A DNA stretch of 64,000 bases, taken from positions 3,720,001 through 3,784,000 of the forward strand of contig NZ_CP107834.1 in assembly GCF_036346595.1 (NCBI RefSeq), read 5' to 3'. The DNA is from Streptomyces sp. NBC_00525. GTDB taxonomy: Bacteria > Actinomycetota > Actinomycetes > Streptomycetales > Streptomycetaceae. The position numbers and the translations under genes are program-made. Shown here piece after piece: positions 9,187 through 17,943 of this stretch (position 1 is its first letter; each line of letters starts with the position of its first letter). The notes under the pieces are model-generated. The model was not told where the DNA came from. It saw nothing but the letters and a program-made list of their open reading frames with translations, and did no database searches.

Positions 9187-9222
9187 CGGGGGCGGGGGTG
9201 GACGAGGGTCCCCCCGCCCCCG
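9187..9222. terminator. Bidirectional stem-loop terminator
   Basis: Perfect 12-bp G/C arms (9187-9198, 9211-9222) with a 12-nt loop, between the convergent cellulase and helD-like genes. Confidence 0.75.
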
Positions 9223-9230
9223 CTCCCTCT

Positions 9231-11297
9231 CTACCGCGTCAACTCGTCCGGCAGCGGCGCAGCGTGAAGCACCGTCAGGCCGGACACCGCACGGGTCAGC
9301 GCCACGTACAGCCGGCGCAGGCCCGTGCGCTCGTCCGGCTCCCCGTCCACCACGGCCGCCGGCTCGTCCAGCACCACGTAGTCGTACTCCAGGCCCTTGG
9401 CCAGTGAGGCCGGGACCAGGGTCAGCCGGGTCTCGGCGGTCGTCTCCTCACCGGGCGAGAGATAGGTGTGACCGGCCGCCGTCAGCGCACCGGCCAGCGC
9501 GGGGACGCGCGCGTCGGCCGCGATCAGGCCGGTGGACCCCTCATGGCCCAGCGCCTCCTCGCACGCCGCGACGACGGCGGTGTCCAGGTCGTCCACCTTC
9601 CTCACGGACAGCGAACCGGGCGACTCACGCACCGACTCCACCGGGGTGAGGCCCGGCGAGATCACCGGCAGCAGCCGGGAGGCGTACGCGATCACATCGC
9701 GCGGCACACGGAAGCCGGCCGTCAGCTCCTCCACCACCGCGTCCGCCTTGCCCAGGTGGCCCAGCGCCTGTTCCCAGCTCTGCGTGGACCAGGGGGTCGT
9801 GCCCTGCGCCAGGTCGCCGAGGACGGTCGCCGAACCGGTCGAGCAGCGGCGGCCGACCGCCCGGTACTGCATGGGGGAGAGGTCCTGCGCCTCGTCGATG
9901 ACGACATGGCCCAGCGAGTGCGTACGGGAGACCAGGTCGGCCGCCTCGTCGATCAGCACCGCGTCGGCCGCAGACCACTTCGCGGACTTCACGCCGCGGG
10001 CCGGCTTGGCCCAGAGGATCGCCTTCCGCTCGTCCTCGGAGAGTAGCCCCTTGGAGTGCTCCGCCAGGAAGTCAGCGTCGGACAGCAGCCGCAGGACCAG
10101 CTTGGCCGGGTCGACCGCCGGCCAGATCGCCTTCACGGCCGCCTTGACCGCCGCGTTGCGGGCCACCGCGTTCTGCACCCGGTCGTCGGGCGCCTCGCCC
10201 GCCTGCTCCATCCGCACCAGCACGGCATGCGCGATGCGCTGCGGCAGCGCCTCGTGCGCGGCCCCGTACCGCATGTCGCGGGTCAGCAGCTCCTGGACCA
10301 TCTCCTCGATCTCGTACGCCGGAACCCGCCAGCGCCGCGAGCCGCGCACCACCATGACCGGCTCGGTCGGCGGGGTCACATGCGACCGCAGCGCGCGGCG
10401 CAGCACCTCCGCCATCCGCGCGTCGCCCTTCACCACGGCCGACGCCGCCTCGTCCGTGCCCCGGACCTCGATCTGCCCGGTGACCAGGTCCTCGACGGTC
10501 GCCTGCTTCACCTCCAGCTCACCGAGGGCCGGCAGCACCTGCTCGATGTAGTGCAGGAAGGAGCGGTTCGGCCCGACGACCAGGGTGCCCGTGCGGGCGA
10601 GCCGCTCGCGGTGCGCGTACAGCAGGTACGCCACCCGGTGCAGGCCGACGGCCGTCTTCCCGGTGCCGGGTCCTCCCTGTACGCAGACCGTGCCGCCCAG
10701 CTCGCTGCGGACGATCTCGTCCTGCTCCGGCTGGATCGTCGCGACGATGTCCCGCATCGGCCCGACGCGCGGGCGCTCGATCTCCGCCTGGAGCAGCCTG
10801 CTCGTCCGGTCCGCCTCGCCGGGGTCGGTGAGGTGCTCGTCCTCGTACGCGGTGAGGTCGCCGCCCGTGTAGCCGAAGCGGCGCCTGCGGCCCACGTCCA
10901 GCGGGTCCTTGCGCGACGCCCGGTAGAACGGCTGCGAGACCGGGGCCCGCCAGTCGATGACCATCGGGTCGCCCTGCGCGTCGTGCACATGGCGGCGCCC
11001 GATGTAGAACCGCTCGCCCTCCGCGCCCTCCGCCTCCTGCGCCCCGACGACGTGCAGATAGTCCAGCCGCCCGAAGAACAGCGGGGTGTGCGCGAGGTCC
11101 GCGAGGGATTTGATCCGCTCGTCGATCTGCGCCTGGAGAACCGCCGCGTTCACCCAGTTCGCCGTGACGTCGCGGATGTCCAGGTTCTGGGCGTCCTCCC
11201 GCATGGCCCGCAGCGCGGCGCGGGATGCCGCGAGATGGGCGCGTTCATGGGCGAGGGGGTCGTTGGTGGTGTCGCTCTCGAATTCGTGCGCGGGCAC
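9231..11297 (-). CDS. helD: UvrD/Rep-like ATPase HelD (RNA polymerase recycling factor)
   Basis: A 688-residue superfamily-1 ATPase of the HelD type, which strips stalled RNA polymerase from DNA in Gram-positive bacteria. The N-terminal arm (about 1-80) is helical. Next comes Arg-Phe-Tyr-Ile-Gly-Arg-Arg-His-Val and the Trp-Arg-Ala-Pro-Val segment characteristic of HelD. Walker A is GGPGTGKT with K214. Walker B is Val-Ile-Asp-Glu-Ala-Gln-Asp, followed by Leu-Ser-Pro-Met-Gln-Tyr. The C-terminus has Leu-Thr-Arg-Ala in the motif VI position. I chose the GTG at 11297 because GGAGG lies 7 bases upstream; the frame extends much further but without coding character. Monocistronic, with no rifamycin-associated element seen upstream, so this is probably the general HelD and not HelR. 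Confidence 0.85.
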   Translation of the reverse strand: MPAHEFESDTTNDPLAHERAHLAASRAALRAMREDAQNLDIRDVTANWVNAAVLQAQIDERIKSLADLAHTPLFFGRLDYLHVVGAQEAEGAEGERFYIGRRHVHDAQGDPMVIDWRAPVSQPFYRASRKDPLDVGRRRRFGYTGGDLTAYEDEHLTDPGEADRTSRLLQAEIERPRVGPMRDIVATIQPEQDEIVRSELGGTVCVQGGPGTGKTAVGLHRVAYLLYAHRERLARTGTLVVGPNRSFLHYIEQVLPALGELEVKQATVEDLVTGQIEVRGTDEAASAVVKGDARMAEVLRRALRSHVTPPTEPVMVVRGSRRWRVPAYEIEEMVQELLTRDMRYGAAHEALPQRIAHAVLVRMEQAGEAPDDRVQNAVARNAAVKAAVKAIWPAVDPAKLVLRLLSDADFLAEHSKGLLSEDERKAILWAKPARGVKSAKWSAADAVLIDEAADLVSRTHSLGHVVIDEAQDLSPMQYRAVGRRCSTGSATVLGDLAQGTTPWSTQSWEQALGHLGKADAVVEELTAGFRVPRDVIAYASRLLPVISPGLTPVESVRESPGSLSVRKVDDLDTAVVAACEEALGHEGSTGLIAADARVPALAGALTAAGHTYLSPGEETTAETRLTLVPASLAKGLEYDYVVLDEPAAVVDGEPDERTGLRRLYVALTRAVSGLTVLHAAPLPDELTR

Positions 11298-11672
11298 GGT
11301 GTTGCCTCCGCATTCAACGCAGGACGGCGGACCGCGACGTGCGCGGTCCGCTCGGGGATCGATCACTGGTACGCACGGGAGTACGTACGGTTGTCGGCCG
11401 GTTTCCGTCCGGTCGGCGGCGCTCCCCCGGCTGCCGGCACGGCCCGTCACGGGCCGCCGGTACCACGGTTCGGGAGGCGGGCAGACCGGGGAGTGTACCG
11501 GGGCGCGGGGGTACGGCGCGAACCGTTTTCGCGGGGGCGTCCCCGACCGGTTCGGGTACGTCCCGTAGGGGATGCCGTGCGAGGCCGTGCGACCGGAGGC
11601 GTACGCGCGCGGCGGCCCGCTTCCGACTCCGGGGCGACGCCCCGGAAGCCCCGTCCGGAGCACCATGGACAT
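11298..11672. other. Divergent intergenic region, no gene seen
   Basis: 375 bp between helD and a small divergent gene. Third-position bias is absent in every frame, and I see no RNA gene or clear operator. It must hold the helD promoter on the minus strand and the small-gene promoter on the plus strand. Confidence 0.6.
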
Positions 11673-11843
11673 ATGAGCACCGTGACTCTTGACCCGCGAA
11701 GGACCGGCGCCACCGAGGCCCCCGGTCACCCCCACAACCGCGCCTACGGCGCCCTGCGCGCCGTGAAGGCGTTCGCGCAGGCCGCGTTCGGCGTCGTCGT
11801 CCTCGGCGAATACGCGGAGGAGGCGGGGGTACGGCGCCGCTGA
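11673..11843 (+). CDS. Small conserved Streptomyces protein (56 aa)
   Basis: ATG at 11673. The product is 56 residues: a polar start (Ser-Thr-Val-Thr-Leu-Asp-Pro-Arg-Arg), then His-Asn-Arg-Ala-Tyr-Gly-Ala-Leu-Arg-Ala-Val-Lys-Ala-Phe and a short hydrophobic helix (Ala-Ala-Phe-Gly-Val-Val-Val-Leu-Gly-Glu-Tyr), ending in three arginines. Third-position GC is high throughout and the sequence looks like a small protein widespread in the genus, but I know no function for it. The ribosome site is weak (GGAG at 11657-11660). It converges on the XPB helicase gene with 36 bp between. Confidence 0.7.
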   Translation: MSTVTLDPRRTGATEAPGHPHNRAYGALRAVKAFAQAAFGVVVLGEYAEEAGVRRR

Positions 11844-11879
11844 CCGCGCCCGCCGCCCCCGCTCACCCGCTTTTCCGCC

Positions 11880-13523
11880 TCAGCTGTCCGACAGCAGCTC
11901 GTCCGCGTCCACGATCCGGTACGCGTAGCCCTGCTCCGCCAGGAACCGCTGGCGGTGCGCCGCGAAGTCCTGGTCGATCGTGTCGCGCGCGACGACCGAG
12001 TAGAACCGCGCCTCGTGCCCGTCCGCCTTCGGCCGCAGCACCCGGCCCAGGCGCTGCGCCTCCTCCTGGCGCGAACCGAACGTCCCCGACACCTGGATGG
12101 CGACCGTCGCCTCCGGCAGGTCGATGGAGAAGTTCGCCACCTTCGACACCACCAGCACGTTCAGCTCGCCCTGCCGGAACGCCTCGAACAGCTTCTCGCG
12201 CTGCGCGTTGCTCGTCTCGCCCTTGATCACCGGCGCGTCCAGATGCGCGCCCAGCTCGTCCAGCTGGTCGATGTACTGCCCGATGACCAGCGTCTGCTCG
12301 CCCTTGTGCCGGCGCACCAGCGCCTCGGTGACCTTCCGCTTCGTCGCGGTCGTCGCGCAGAACCGGTACTTCTCCTCGGCCTCGGCGGTCGCGTACGCCA
12401 GCCGCTCCGAGTCCGTGAGGTTGACCCGTACCTCCACGCAGTCCGCCGGGGCGATGTAGCCCTGCGCCTCGATCTCCTTCCACGGCGCGTCGAACCGCTT
12501 GGGGCCGATGAGCGAGAAGACGTCCGACTCGCGGCCGTCCTCGCGGACCAGCGTCGCGGTCAGCCCGAGGCGGCGGCGTGCCTGGAGGTCGGCGGTGAAC
12601 TTGAAGACGGGCGCGGGCAGCAGATGCACCTCGTCGTAGACGACCAGGCCCCAGTCGCGGGAGTCGAACAGCTCCAGATGCGGGTAGACGCCCTTCCGGC
12701 GCGTCGTCAGCACCTGGTACGTGGCGATCGTGACCGGGCGGATCTCCTTCTTCGTCCCGCTGTACTCGCCGATCTCGTCCTCGGTCAGCGAGGTCCGCTT
12801 CACCAGTTCGTGCTTCCACTGGCGGGCGGAGACGGTGTTCGTCACGAGGATCAGCGTCGTCGCCTTGGCCTGCGCCATCGCGCCCGCCCCGACGAGGGTC
12901 TTGCCCGCGCCGCAGGGCAGCACGACGACCCCGGACCCGCCGTGCCAGAACCCGTCGACGGCCTGCTGCTGGTACGGGCGCAGCGCCCAGCCGTCCTCGT
13001 TCAGCTCGATCGGGTGTGCCTCGCCGTCCACGTACCCCGCGAGGTCCTCGGCGGGCCAGCCGAGCTTGAGCAGCGTCTGCTTGACCTGGCCGCGCTCGGA
13101 GGGGTGCACGGCGACGGTGTCCGGGTCGATCCGGGCGCCCACCAGGGGCTGGACCTTCTTGGACCGGAGGATCTCCTCCAGGACCGGCCGGTCCGTCGTG
13201 GTGAGGACGAGTCCGTGCACGGGGTGCTTGGAGAGGGTGAGGCGGCCGTAGCGGTCCATCGTCTCGGCGATGTCGACGAGCAGCGCGTGCGGTACGGGGT
13301 AGCGGGAGTACGTCACGAGCGCGTCCACGACCTGCTCGGCGTCGTGCCCCGCGGCGCGGGCGTTCCACAGCCCGAGCGGGGTGAGCCGGTAGGTGTGGAT
13401 GTGCTCGGGCGCCCGCTCCAGCTCCGCGAACGGGGCGATGGCACGGCGGCAGGCGTCGGCCTGCTCGTGGTCGACTTCGAGGAGGAGCGTTTTGTCGCTC
13501 TGGACGATGAGGGGTCCGCTCAC
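11880..13523 (-). CDS. DNA repair helicase XPB (ERCC3-like, superfamily 2)
   Basis: A 547-residue ATP-dependent DNA helicase of the bacterial XPB type. The N-terminal damage-recognition-like half is at about 1-170. The helicase core opens with Arg-Pro-Tyr-Gln-Gln-Gln-Ala-Val. Walker A is Pro-Cys-Gly-Ala-Gly-Lys-Thr with K208, the DEVH box is Tyr-Asp-Glu-Val-His-Leu-Leu-Pro-Ala, and motif III is Leu-Gly-Leu-Thr-Ala-Thr. Helicase domain 2 includes Val-Ser-Lys-Val-Ala-Asn-Phe-Ser-Ile-Asp-Leu-Pro, Gly-Ser-Arg-Gln-Glu-Glu-Ala-Gln-Arg-Leu-Gly-Arg-Val-Leu-Arg-Pro-Lys and a late Tyr-Ser-Val-Val. GTG at 13523 is chosen (GAAAGG upstream). It lies downstream of a gene for a detached XPB-N-like protein, and the two may act together. 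Confidence 0.9.
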   Translation of the reverse strand: MSGPLIVQSDKTLLLEVDHEQADACRRAIAPFAELERAPEHIHTYRLTPLGLWNARAAGHDAEQVVDALVTYSRYPVPHALLVDIAETMDRYGRLTLSKHPVHGLVLTTTDRPVLEEILRSKKVQPLVGARIDPDTVAVHPSERGQVKQTLLKLGWPAEDLAGYVDGEAHPIELNEDGWALRPYQQQAVDGFWHGGSGVVVLPCGAGKTLVGAGAMAQAKATTLILVTNTVSARQWKHELVKRTSLTEDEIGEYSGTKKEIRPVTIATYQVLTTRRKGVYPHLELFDSRDWGLVVYDEVHLLPAPVFKFTADLQARRRLGLTATLVREDGRESDVFSLIGPKRFDAPWKEIEAQGYIAPADCVEVRVNLTDSERLAYATAEAEEKYRFCATTATKRKVTEALVRRHKGEQTLVIGQYIDQLDELGAHLDAPVIKGETSNAQREKLFEAFRQGELNVLVVSKVANFSIDLPEATVAIQVSGTFGSRQEEAQRLGRVLRPKADGHEARFYSVVARDTIDQDFAAHRQRFLAEQGYAYRIVDADELLSDS

Positions 13524-13650
13524 GCGCGTTGGCCTTTCGGCTCGGGGGAAACCTCCAGTGTGCCGCATGGGCGGGCGCTGTGTCGTGGGGCCGGGTCACC
13601 CCGGACGGGGCGGGCCCGGAGCGCGCGGGCGGGCCGCGCGGGTCCCGGAC

Positions 13651-14196
13651 TCAGGCGGTCGGCGGGCGGTGGCCCCGGCCGCGCGGCAGGCGGCCCTCGT
13701 GCACCGCCGCGTGCACCGTGCGCGCGAGCCCGATGGCGTCCTGCGTGAACGTGTCCACCCGGATCGCCCGTCCCTCGCGGAGCCGGAACACGCAGGTGAA
13801 GCCCATGCCGCGCGCCTCGGCCAGTGGCCGGCCGTCCTCGCCGCGCGCCTCGACGGACGCGATGTCCTCCCACGGGACGAGGGTCGCGGTGCCCGCGATC
13901 CGGTGGGTGAGCCCCCGCTCGTGGACGTCGAAGCTCTGTTCCCGGGTCCGGAACCCCTGGATGAACCGCCAGACGGCGAGCCCGAGCCCGATGAGCCCGA
14001 CCCCGAGGAGCAGTCCGGCCAGTTCCGGAGCGCCGTCCGTGGAGCCGACGGTGGCGAGCGTGACCGGTATCCCGAAGGCCAGTCCGACCGCCCCGACGAC
14101 GGTCAGTAAGGCGGCCTGCGTCAGCCGCCGGCCGCCGTCGGTGCGGTGTTCGCGGACGAAGCCGCCGAGTTGCCGGGCGGCGTCGGTGCGTCGCAT
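13651..14196 (-). CDS. Membrane protein with PH-like domain, unknown function
   Basis: A 181-residue protein starting at the ATG at 14196 behind a CGGGGGG ribosome site. Two membrane helices lie at about 25-47 and 58-78. The C-terminal half (about 85-165) is a beta-rich bacterial-PH-like domain: Gln-Ser-Phe-Asp-Val-His-Glu-Arg-Gly-Leu-Thr, then Leu-Val-Pro-Trp-Glu-Asp-Ile-Ala-Ser-Val-Glu, and Arg-Val-Asp-Thr-Phe-Thr-Gln-Asp. Such proteins are common in Streptomyces, and their role is unknown. It sits in the same direction between the XPB-N-like gene and the XPB helicase gene, with 102-127 bp gaps on each side, so an operon is not certain. Confidence 0.75.
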   Translation of the reverse strand: MRRTDAARQLGGFVREHRTDGGRRLTQAALLTVVGAVGLAFGIPVTLATVGSTDGAPELAGLLLGVGLIGLGLAVWRFIQGFRTREQSFDVHERGLTHRIAGTATLVPWEDIASVEARGEDGRPLAEARGMGFTCVFRLREGRAIRVDTFTQDAIGLARTVHAAVHEGRLPRGRGHRPPTA

Positions 14197-14298
14197 GTGG
14201 ATTCCCCCCGTAGTCGCGGACACGCCGAAGTGTGCCCGTGCGGGGTGCGGGGCGAAACAGTTCCGGGGCGAGCTTCTGCCCGGCTCCGGCGGGAGGCC

Positions 14299-16743
14299 CT
14301 ACTCCGCGAGTTCGGCCACGCCCGTGATCCGGTGCAGCGGGTACGTGCGCAGCTCGTCCGCCGTGTGGTCGTACGCCGTGACGAAGCCGCCCTCCACGCG
14401 GACCGGGGCGATCACCCGCTGGCTGGCCGCGCCCTCCGCGTTGACGTAGCCGATCCACACCGCGGACCCCGTCATCGCGGCGGCCTGCACGGTGACCAGG
14501 GTCTCCGCCGGGGTGGTGCGCGGCAGCGCGCCCGGCGGCGCCTCGGGGGCGTCGGACTCCTTCCGGACGTGGGCGACCGTGGCGGCCGTGTCACCGGCCC
14601 GGATCGCCCGGACCGCCGCACCGAGCAGGGTGGCGTCCGGCACGGGCGGCCCCTCGGGCACGGGGGCGGGCGCCGACCGGGGCGGGGTGCGGCGCGCACC
14701 GGCGCGGGTGATCAGGACGTCCCCGTCGGCGGACTCCGCGGCGGGCGCGTACCCCATCTCGCGCAGCCCGTCCAGGAGCGACGCGGGGTCGGCCGCGGCC
14801 GCGAGCACGGTCGGCGCGATCCGCCGCAACCGCAGCGCGGCGGCCCGCTTGTCGGCCAGGATCTCGCCGAGCACCGTCTCGTCGTCGCAGCGCACGTACG
14901 AGGAAGCGGCCCCGATCCGCAGGCGCCCGTGGCGGCGGGCCACGTCGTCGATGAGATAGCTGAGCGGCTGCGGCACCGGCGTACGGCTGTGCGTGGCCAG
15001 GAAGGCGTGCAGGTCGCCTGCGGTCTTCCCGGCGTCCAGGGCGCGGCGGACCGAGCCGGGTGTGAAGCGGTACACCGTGGCCCCGCCCTTGGACTCGACG
15101 TCCGCGAGGGTGCCCAGCAGGTCGGCGAGCGGGCGCTCCAGCGGGCCCGGCGCCACGGCGGTCAGGTCGGCCTGGAGCAGTACGTGGTCCAGGGGCTCGG
15201 GCAGCAGCGGGGCGAGCAGGGCGGCGGCCTTCGCGGGCCCGGCGGTGAGCAGGGCGCGGGTGTGCGAGGCGAGGGCGCCGCGGCCGGTGATGCCGAGGAC
15301 TTCCGCGTCGTTGAGCGTCCACAGGGCGATCCGGGACCGCAGGTCCATGCCGTCCCCGGCGGCGGCCCCGCGCAGCGGGCGTTCCCAGCGGAGCCGGGCG
15401 AGGACGGACTCCGGGTCGGGCGCGGTGCCGTCCGGCAGCGCGTCGAGGAGGGCCAGGACCCGCCCGCGCACCTCGGGCGCGGCGGAGCGGTCCAGGTCGG
15501 GGCCGAGGGCGGACAGCGCCCGCCCCTTCGCGTCCTGGCCGCCGACCAGACCGGCCGTGCGGGTCGCGGCGAGCCAGGCGGTGGCGAGGGCGGTCCAGCG
15601 CTCCTGGGCGGGCAGGTCCAGCCATTCGTCGGACGCGGGCGTCGGCGCGTACCGCTCGTCCGCCTCGCCGTCCGAGGCCAAAAGTCCGGCGCCGTACGCC
15701 AGTTCGGCCCAGAACGCGGCGAGGGGTTCGCTGACGTCCAGCGCGGCGGCGGTCCTGCGCAGCTCGCGGACGCTGAGCCCGCCCGCGCGCAGGACGGGCG
15801 GCCCGCCGCCGTTCCACAGCTTCAGCAGCTCCTCGACGGTGGACACGGCGAGGAACGCCTGCCCGGCCGCCGCGCTGTCCACAGCCTGTGGATCGCGTTC
15901 GGCGACGGCGGTCACGGCCGGCGGCCCGGGCTCGGGCACCCGGTGGGCGCGCCCGGCCCGCAGATGCAGCGCGGCCTCGCGGGGCAGGACGACGGTCCGG
16001 GTCGACACCGGCAGCAGCAGCCCCCGGTCGCGCAGCCACCGCACCGGCGGCGTCGGGTTCGGCGTGACCTCCCCGTACGGCGGCCCCCACACCAGCCGGT
16101 CGAGCACCGCCAGGGCCTCCATGGGGGCGGTGTCCAGCAGCTCGCCCATCCGGGCGCGGTCGGTGAACAGCGAGGTCAGGGCGGTCACCGCGGACACCGG
16201 GTCGTGCGTGGCGGGCAGTCCGGCGGCGGCCAGGATCTCCTGGAGCCGGCCCGGCGACATGCCCGCGGTGGCCTCGGCGACGGTCGGGCCGAGGCCGGTG
16301 GGGGAGGGGTGCTGCGGGGACGGCGCCAGCAGCTCCCGCGCCGTACGGACCAGGCGCAGCCGGTCGTCGTCGCCCCACACCAGGGCCTGTTCGCGCAGCG
16401 TGCCGAGCGCGCCGGGCAGCGCGGCCGCGATGGCGGCGCCCGCGTCGTCGCGCTGCTCGCCGTCGTCCTGCCCGTCGCCGGTCAGCAGTCCGAGCAGCGT
16501 CCCGTACGGGGCGGGGTCGGGGGCCACGGCCAGTGCCTCGGCGGTCTGGAGGGCGAACCGGTCCAGATGCTCCACGGCCCGGACCACGGAGGCGCGGGTG
16601 GCCGCGCGGGTTGCGAGCTGGGTGATGTCGCCCGGCACGGGGGAGAGGAGATCGGGCCGCGCCCGCAGCAGCCCGGCCAGTGACTCGTCGTCCCGGGCGC
16701 GCAGCGCCTCGGCGAGCGTCCGCGGTGGTGTGGTCGTCCCCAT
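14299..16743 (-). CDS. Helicase-associated protein, XPB/Ssl2 N-terminal-like (Helicase_C_3)
   Basis: An 814-residue cytosolic protein, rich in Ala/Leu helices, opening with Thr-Leu-Ala-Glu-Ala-Leu-Arg-Ala-Arg-Asp-Asp-Glu-Ser-Leu-Ala. A domain at about 440-580 has the Leu-Leu-Gln-Ala-Asp-Leu-Thr-Ala-Val-Ala-Pro-Gly-Pro-Leu segment and a Tyr-Arg-Phe-Thr-Pro-Gly-Ser-Val-Arg-Arg-Ala-Leu-Asp turn typical of the XPB/Ssl2 N-terminal helicase-associated family. The end resembles a WYL-like beta module (Val-Trp-Ile-Gly-Tyr-Val-Asn-Ala-Glu-Gly, Pro-Val-Arg-Val-Glu-Gly-Gly-Phe-Val-Thr-Ala-Tyr-Asp). No Walker motif is present, so it is not itself a helicase. It could be a DNA-binding partner of the nearby XPB. 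The ATG at 16743 is used; an in-frame GTG at 16752 is possible. Confidence 0.8.
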   Translation of the reverse strand: MGTTTPPRTLAEALRARDDESLAGLLRARPDLLSPVPGDITQLATRAATRASVVRAVEHLDRFALQTAEALAVAPDPAPYGTLLGLLTGDGQDDGEQRDDAGAAIAAALPGALGTLREQALVWGDDDRLRLVRTARELLAPSPQHPSPTGLGPTVAEATAGMSPGRLQEILAAAGLPATHDPVSAVTALTSLFTDRARMGELLDTAPMEALAVLDRLVWGPPYGEVTPNPTPPVRWLRDRGLLLPVSTRTVVLPREAALHLRAGRAHRVPEPGPPAVTAVAERDPQAVDSAAAGQAFLAVSTVEELLKLWNGGGPPVLRAGGLSVRELRRTAAALDVSEPLAAFWAELAYGAGLLASDGEADERYAPTPASDEWLDLPAQERWTALATAWLAATRTAGLVGGQDAKGRALSALGPDLDRSAAPEVRGRVLALLDALPDGTAPDPESVLARLRWERPLRGAAAGDGMDLRSRIALWTLNDAEVLGITGRGALASHTRALLTAGPAKAAALLAPLLPEPLDHVLLQADLTAVAPGPLERPLADLLGTLADVESKGGATVYRFTPGSVRRALDAGKTAGDLHAFLATHSRTPVPQPLSYLIDDVARRHGRLRIGAASSYVRCDDETVLGEILADKRAAALRLRRIAPTVLAAAADPASLLDGLREMGYAPAAESADGDVLITRAGARRTPPRSAPAPVPEGPPVPDATLLGAAVRAIRAGDTAATVAHVRKESDAPEAPPGALPRTTPAETLVTVQAAAMTGSAVWIGYVNAEGAASQRVIAPVRVEGGFVTAYDHTADELRTYPLHRITGVAELAE

Positions 16744-16828
16744 CCGCCCCACGGTAGTCGCTCCGGACAGCCCCGAGGGCGCTACCGTCGGTGCAGGCCG
16801 GCAGTGCGGAACCGAGGGGAAGCATCGG

Positions 16829-17860
16829 GTGGGGATCGAGAGCGAGCGGCTGGTCCACGACTATCTGAGCCGGGTCGGGGACCTCGCCCTGCAGCAACAG
16901 CTGTCCTCGGGCGACCGGATGAGGCTCGTGGCGGACCTCCGCGCCGAGATCGACCGGCAGCGCAGCGCCCAGGCGGCGCACACACCGGGCCAGGTACGGC
17001 GCATCATCGGCACGCTCGGCACGCCCGACGAACTGGTCGCGGAGGCGGCGCGCGCGGGCATACGGAACGCGCCGGAGGCGCCGGAGGGGCCGGGTGCCCC
17101 GGACATCCCCGCACCGCGCGCCGAGGGCGGCCCGCACCGGGCGGGCACGGACGAATTGGGCCCGGATGGCGGCGGGCCGGACTGGTGGCGTGTCGAGCCG
17201 GGCTCGTTCGGCGAGACGGCCTCCTTCGGTGAACCCGGCCCCTTCGGCGAGACGGGCCCCGGCGCGTTCGGTGAGTTCGGCCCCGGTACGGAGGTGGGGG
17301 GCTTCCGGGGCGGCGTGGAGATCCCGGAGCTGCTGCGCCCGCCGAAGGAGGAGCCGGAGCCGGAGGAGCCGGACGAGGGGGACGAGGGGCCGGACCCGGA
17401 CGAGGCCGGGGACGGGGGCGCGGTCGCGGGAGGGGCTTCCGCGCAGAAGCCGCGCCGCCGTCTGCCGAAGCTCCGCCGCAACCGCCCCGCGCCCGAGGCC
17501 GCGGCGGCTCCGGTGGCCGCGCGCCGGGGCTTCGGCCACCCGGTGCTGCTGCTGGCGGCGGCGCTGCTCGTGGTGGGCGCGGTGATGGGCTCGCTGCTGG
17601 CCCTGGCGGGCGGCTGGCTGCTGGCGTACAGCTCCCGCAAGCTGTCGCGCGCGGAGGCGAAGTGGGCGGCGCTGGGCCTGCCCGGCGTGGTCGGGGCGTC
17701 GGCCCTGGTCTGGCTGTGGGGCCGCATGGACGGCCGCTGGGGCGACCCCATCGCGGAGAACGGCATGAAGGACGCCCTGGCAGACACCTGGCCGCTGACG
17801 GTACGCACGGCGGCGGTTGCCTCGGCGGTGTTCCTGCTCTGGCGGGCGCGGCGGAAGTAG
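16829..17860 (+). CDS. Membrane protein with N-terminal HAAS-like domain
   Basis: A 343-residue protein from the GTG at 16829 (GAGGGGA upstream). Residues 1-70 form a helical, soluble HAAS-like domain (Leu-Val-His-Asp-Tyr-Leu-Ser-Arg-Val, later Ile-Ile-Gly-Thr-Leu-Gly-Thr-Pro-Asp-Glu-Leu-Val-Ala-Glu-Ala). A long low-complexity Gly/Pro/Phe/Glu-rich linker follows, with repeated Gly-Ser-Phe-Gly-Glu and Gly-Pro-Phe-Gly-Glu units (about 125-160). A basic stretch precedes three or four membrane helices at about 235-340. HAAS domains accompany regulators of membrane processes, but the partner here is unknown. It is divergent from the XPB-N-like gene. Confidence 0.75.
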   Translation: MGIESERLVHDYLSRVGDLALQQQLSSGDRMRLVADLRAEIDRQRSAQAAHTPGQVRRIIGTLGTPDELVAEAARAGIRNAPEAPEGPGAPDIPAPRAEGGPHRAGTDELGPDGGGPDWWRVEPGSFGETASFGEPGPFGETGPGAFGEFGPGTEVGGFRGGVEIPELLRPPKEEPEPEEPDEGDEGPDPDEAGDGGAVAGGASAQKPRRRLPKLRRNRPAPEAAAAPVAARRGFGHPVLLLAAALLVVGAVMGSLLALAGGWLLAYSSRKLSRAEAKWAALGLPGVVGASALVWLWGRMDGRWGDPIAENGMKDALADTWPLTVRTAAVASAVFLLWRARRK

Positions 17861-17943
17861 GCGGGCGGAGAACGGGGGAGCGGGGGACGGTGGGGCGGGA
17901 GCGGTGGGCCGGGGGCGGAGGGCCGGGGGCCGGGGACGCCACA

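Noticed and set aside
11298..11400. Rifamycin-associated element upstream of helD
   Set aside because: No matching palindrome; the gene is better read as general HelD than HelR.
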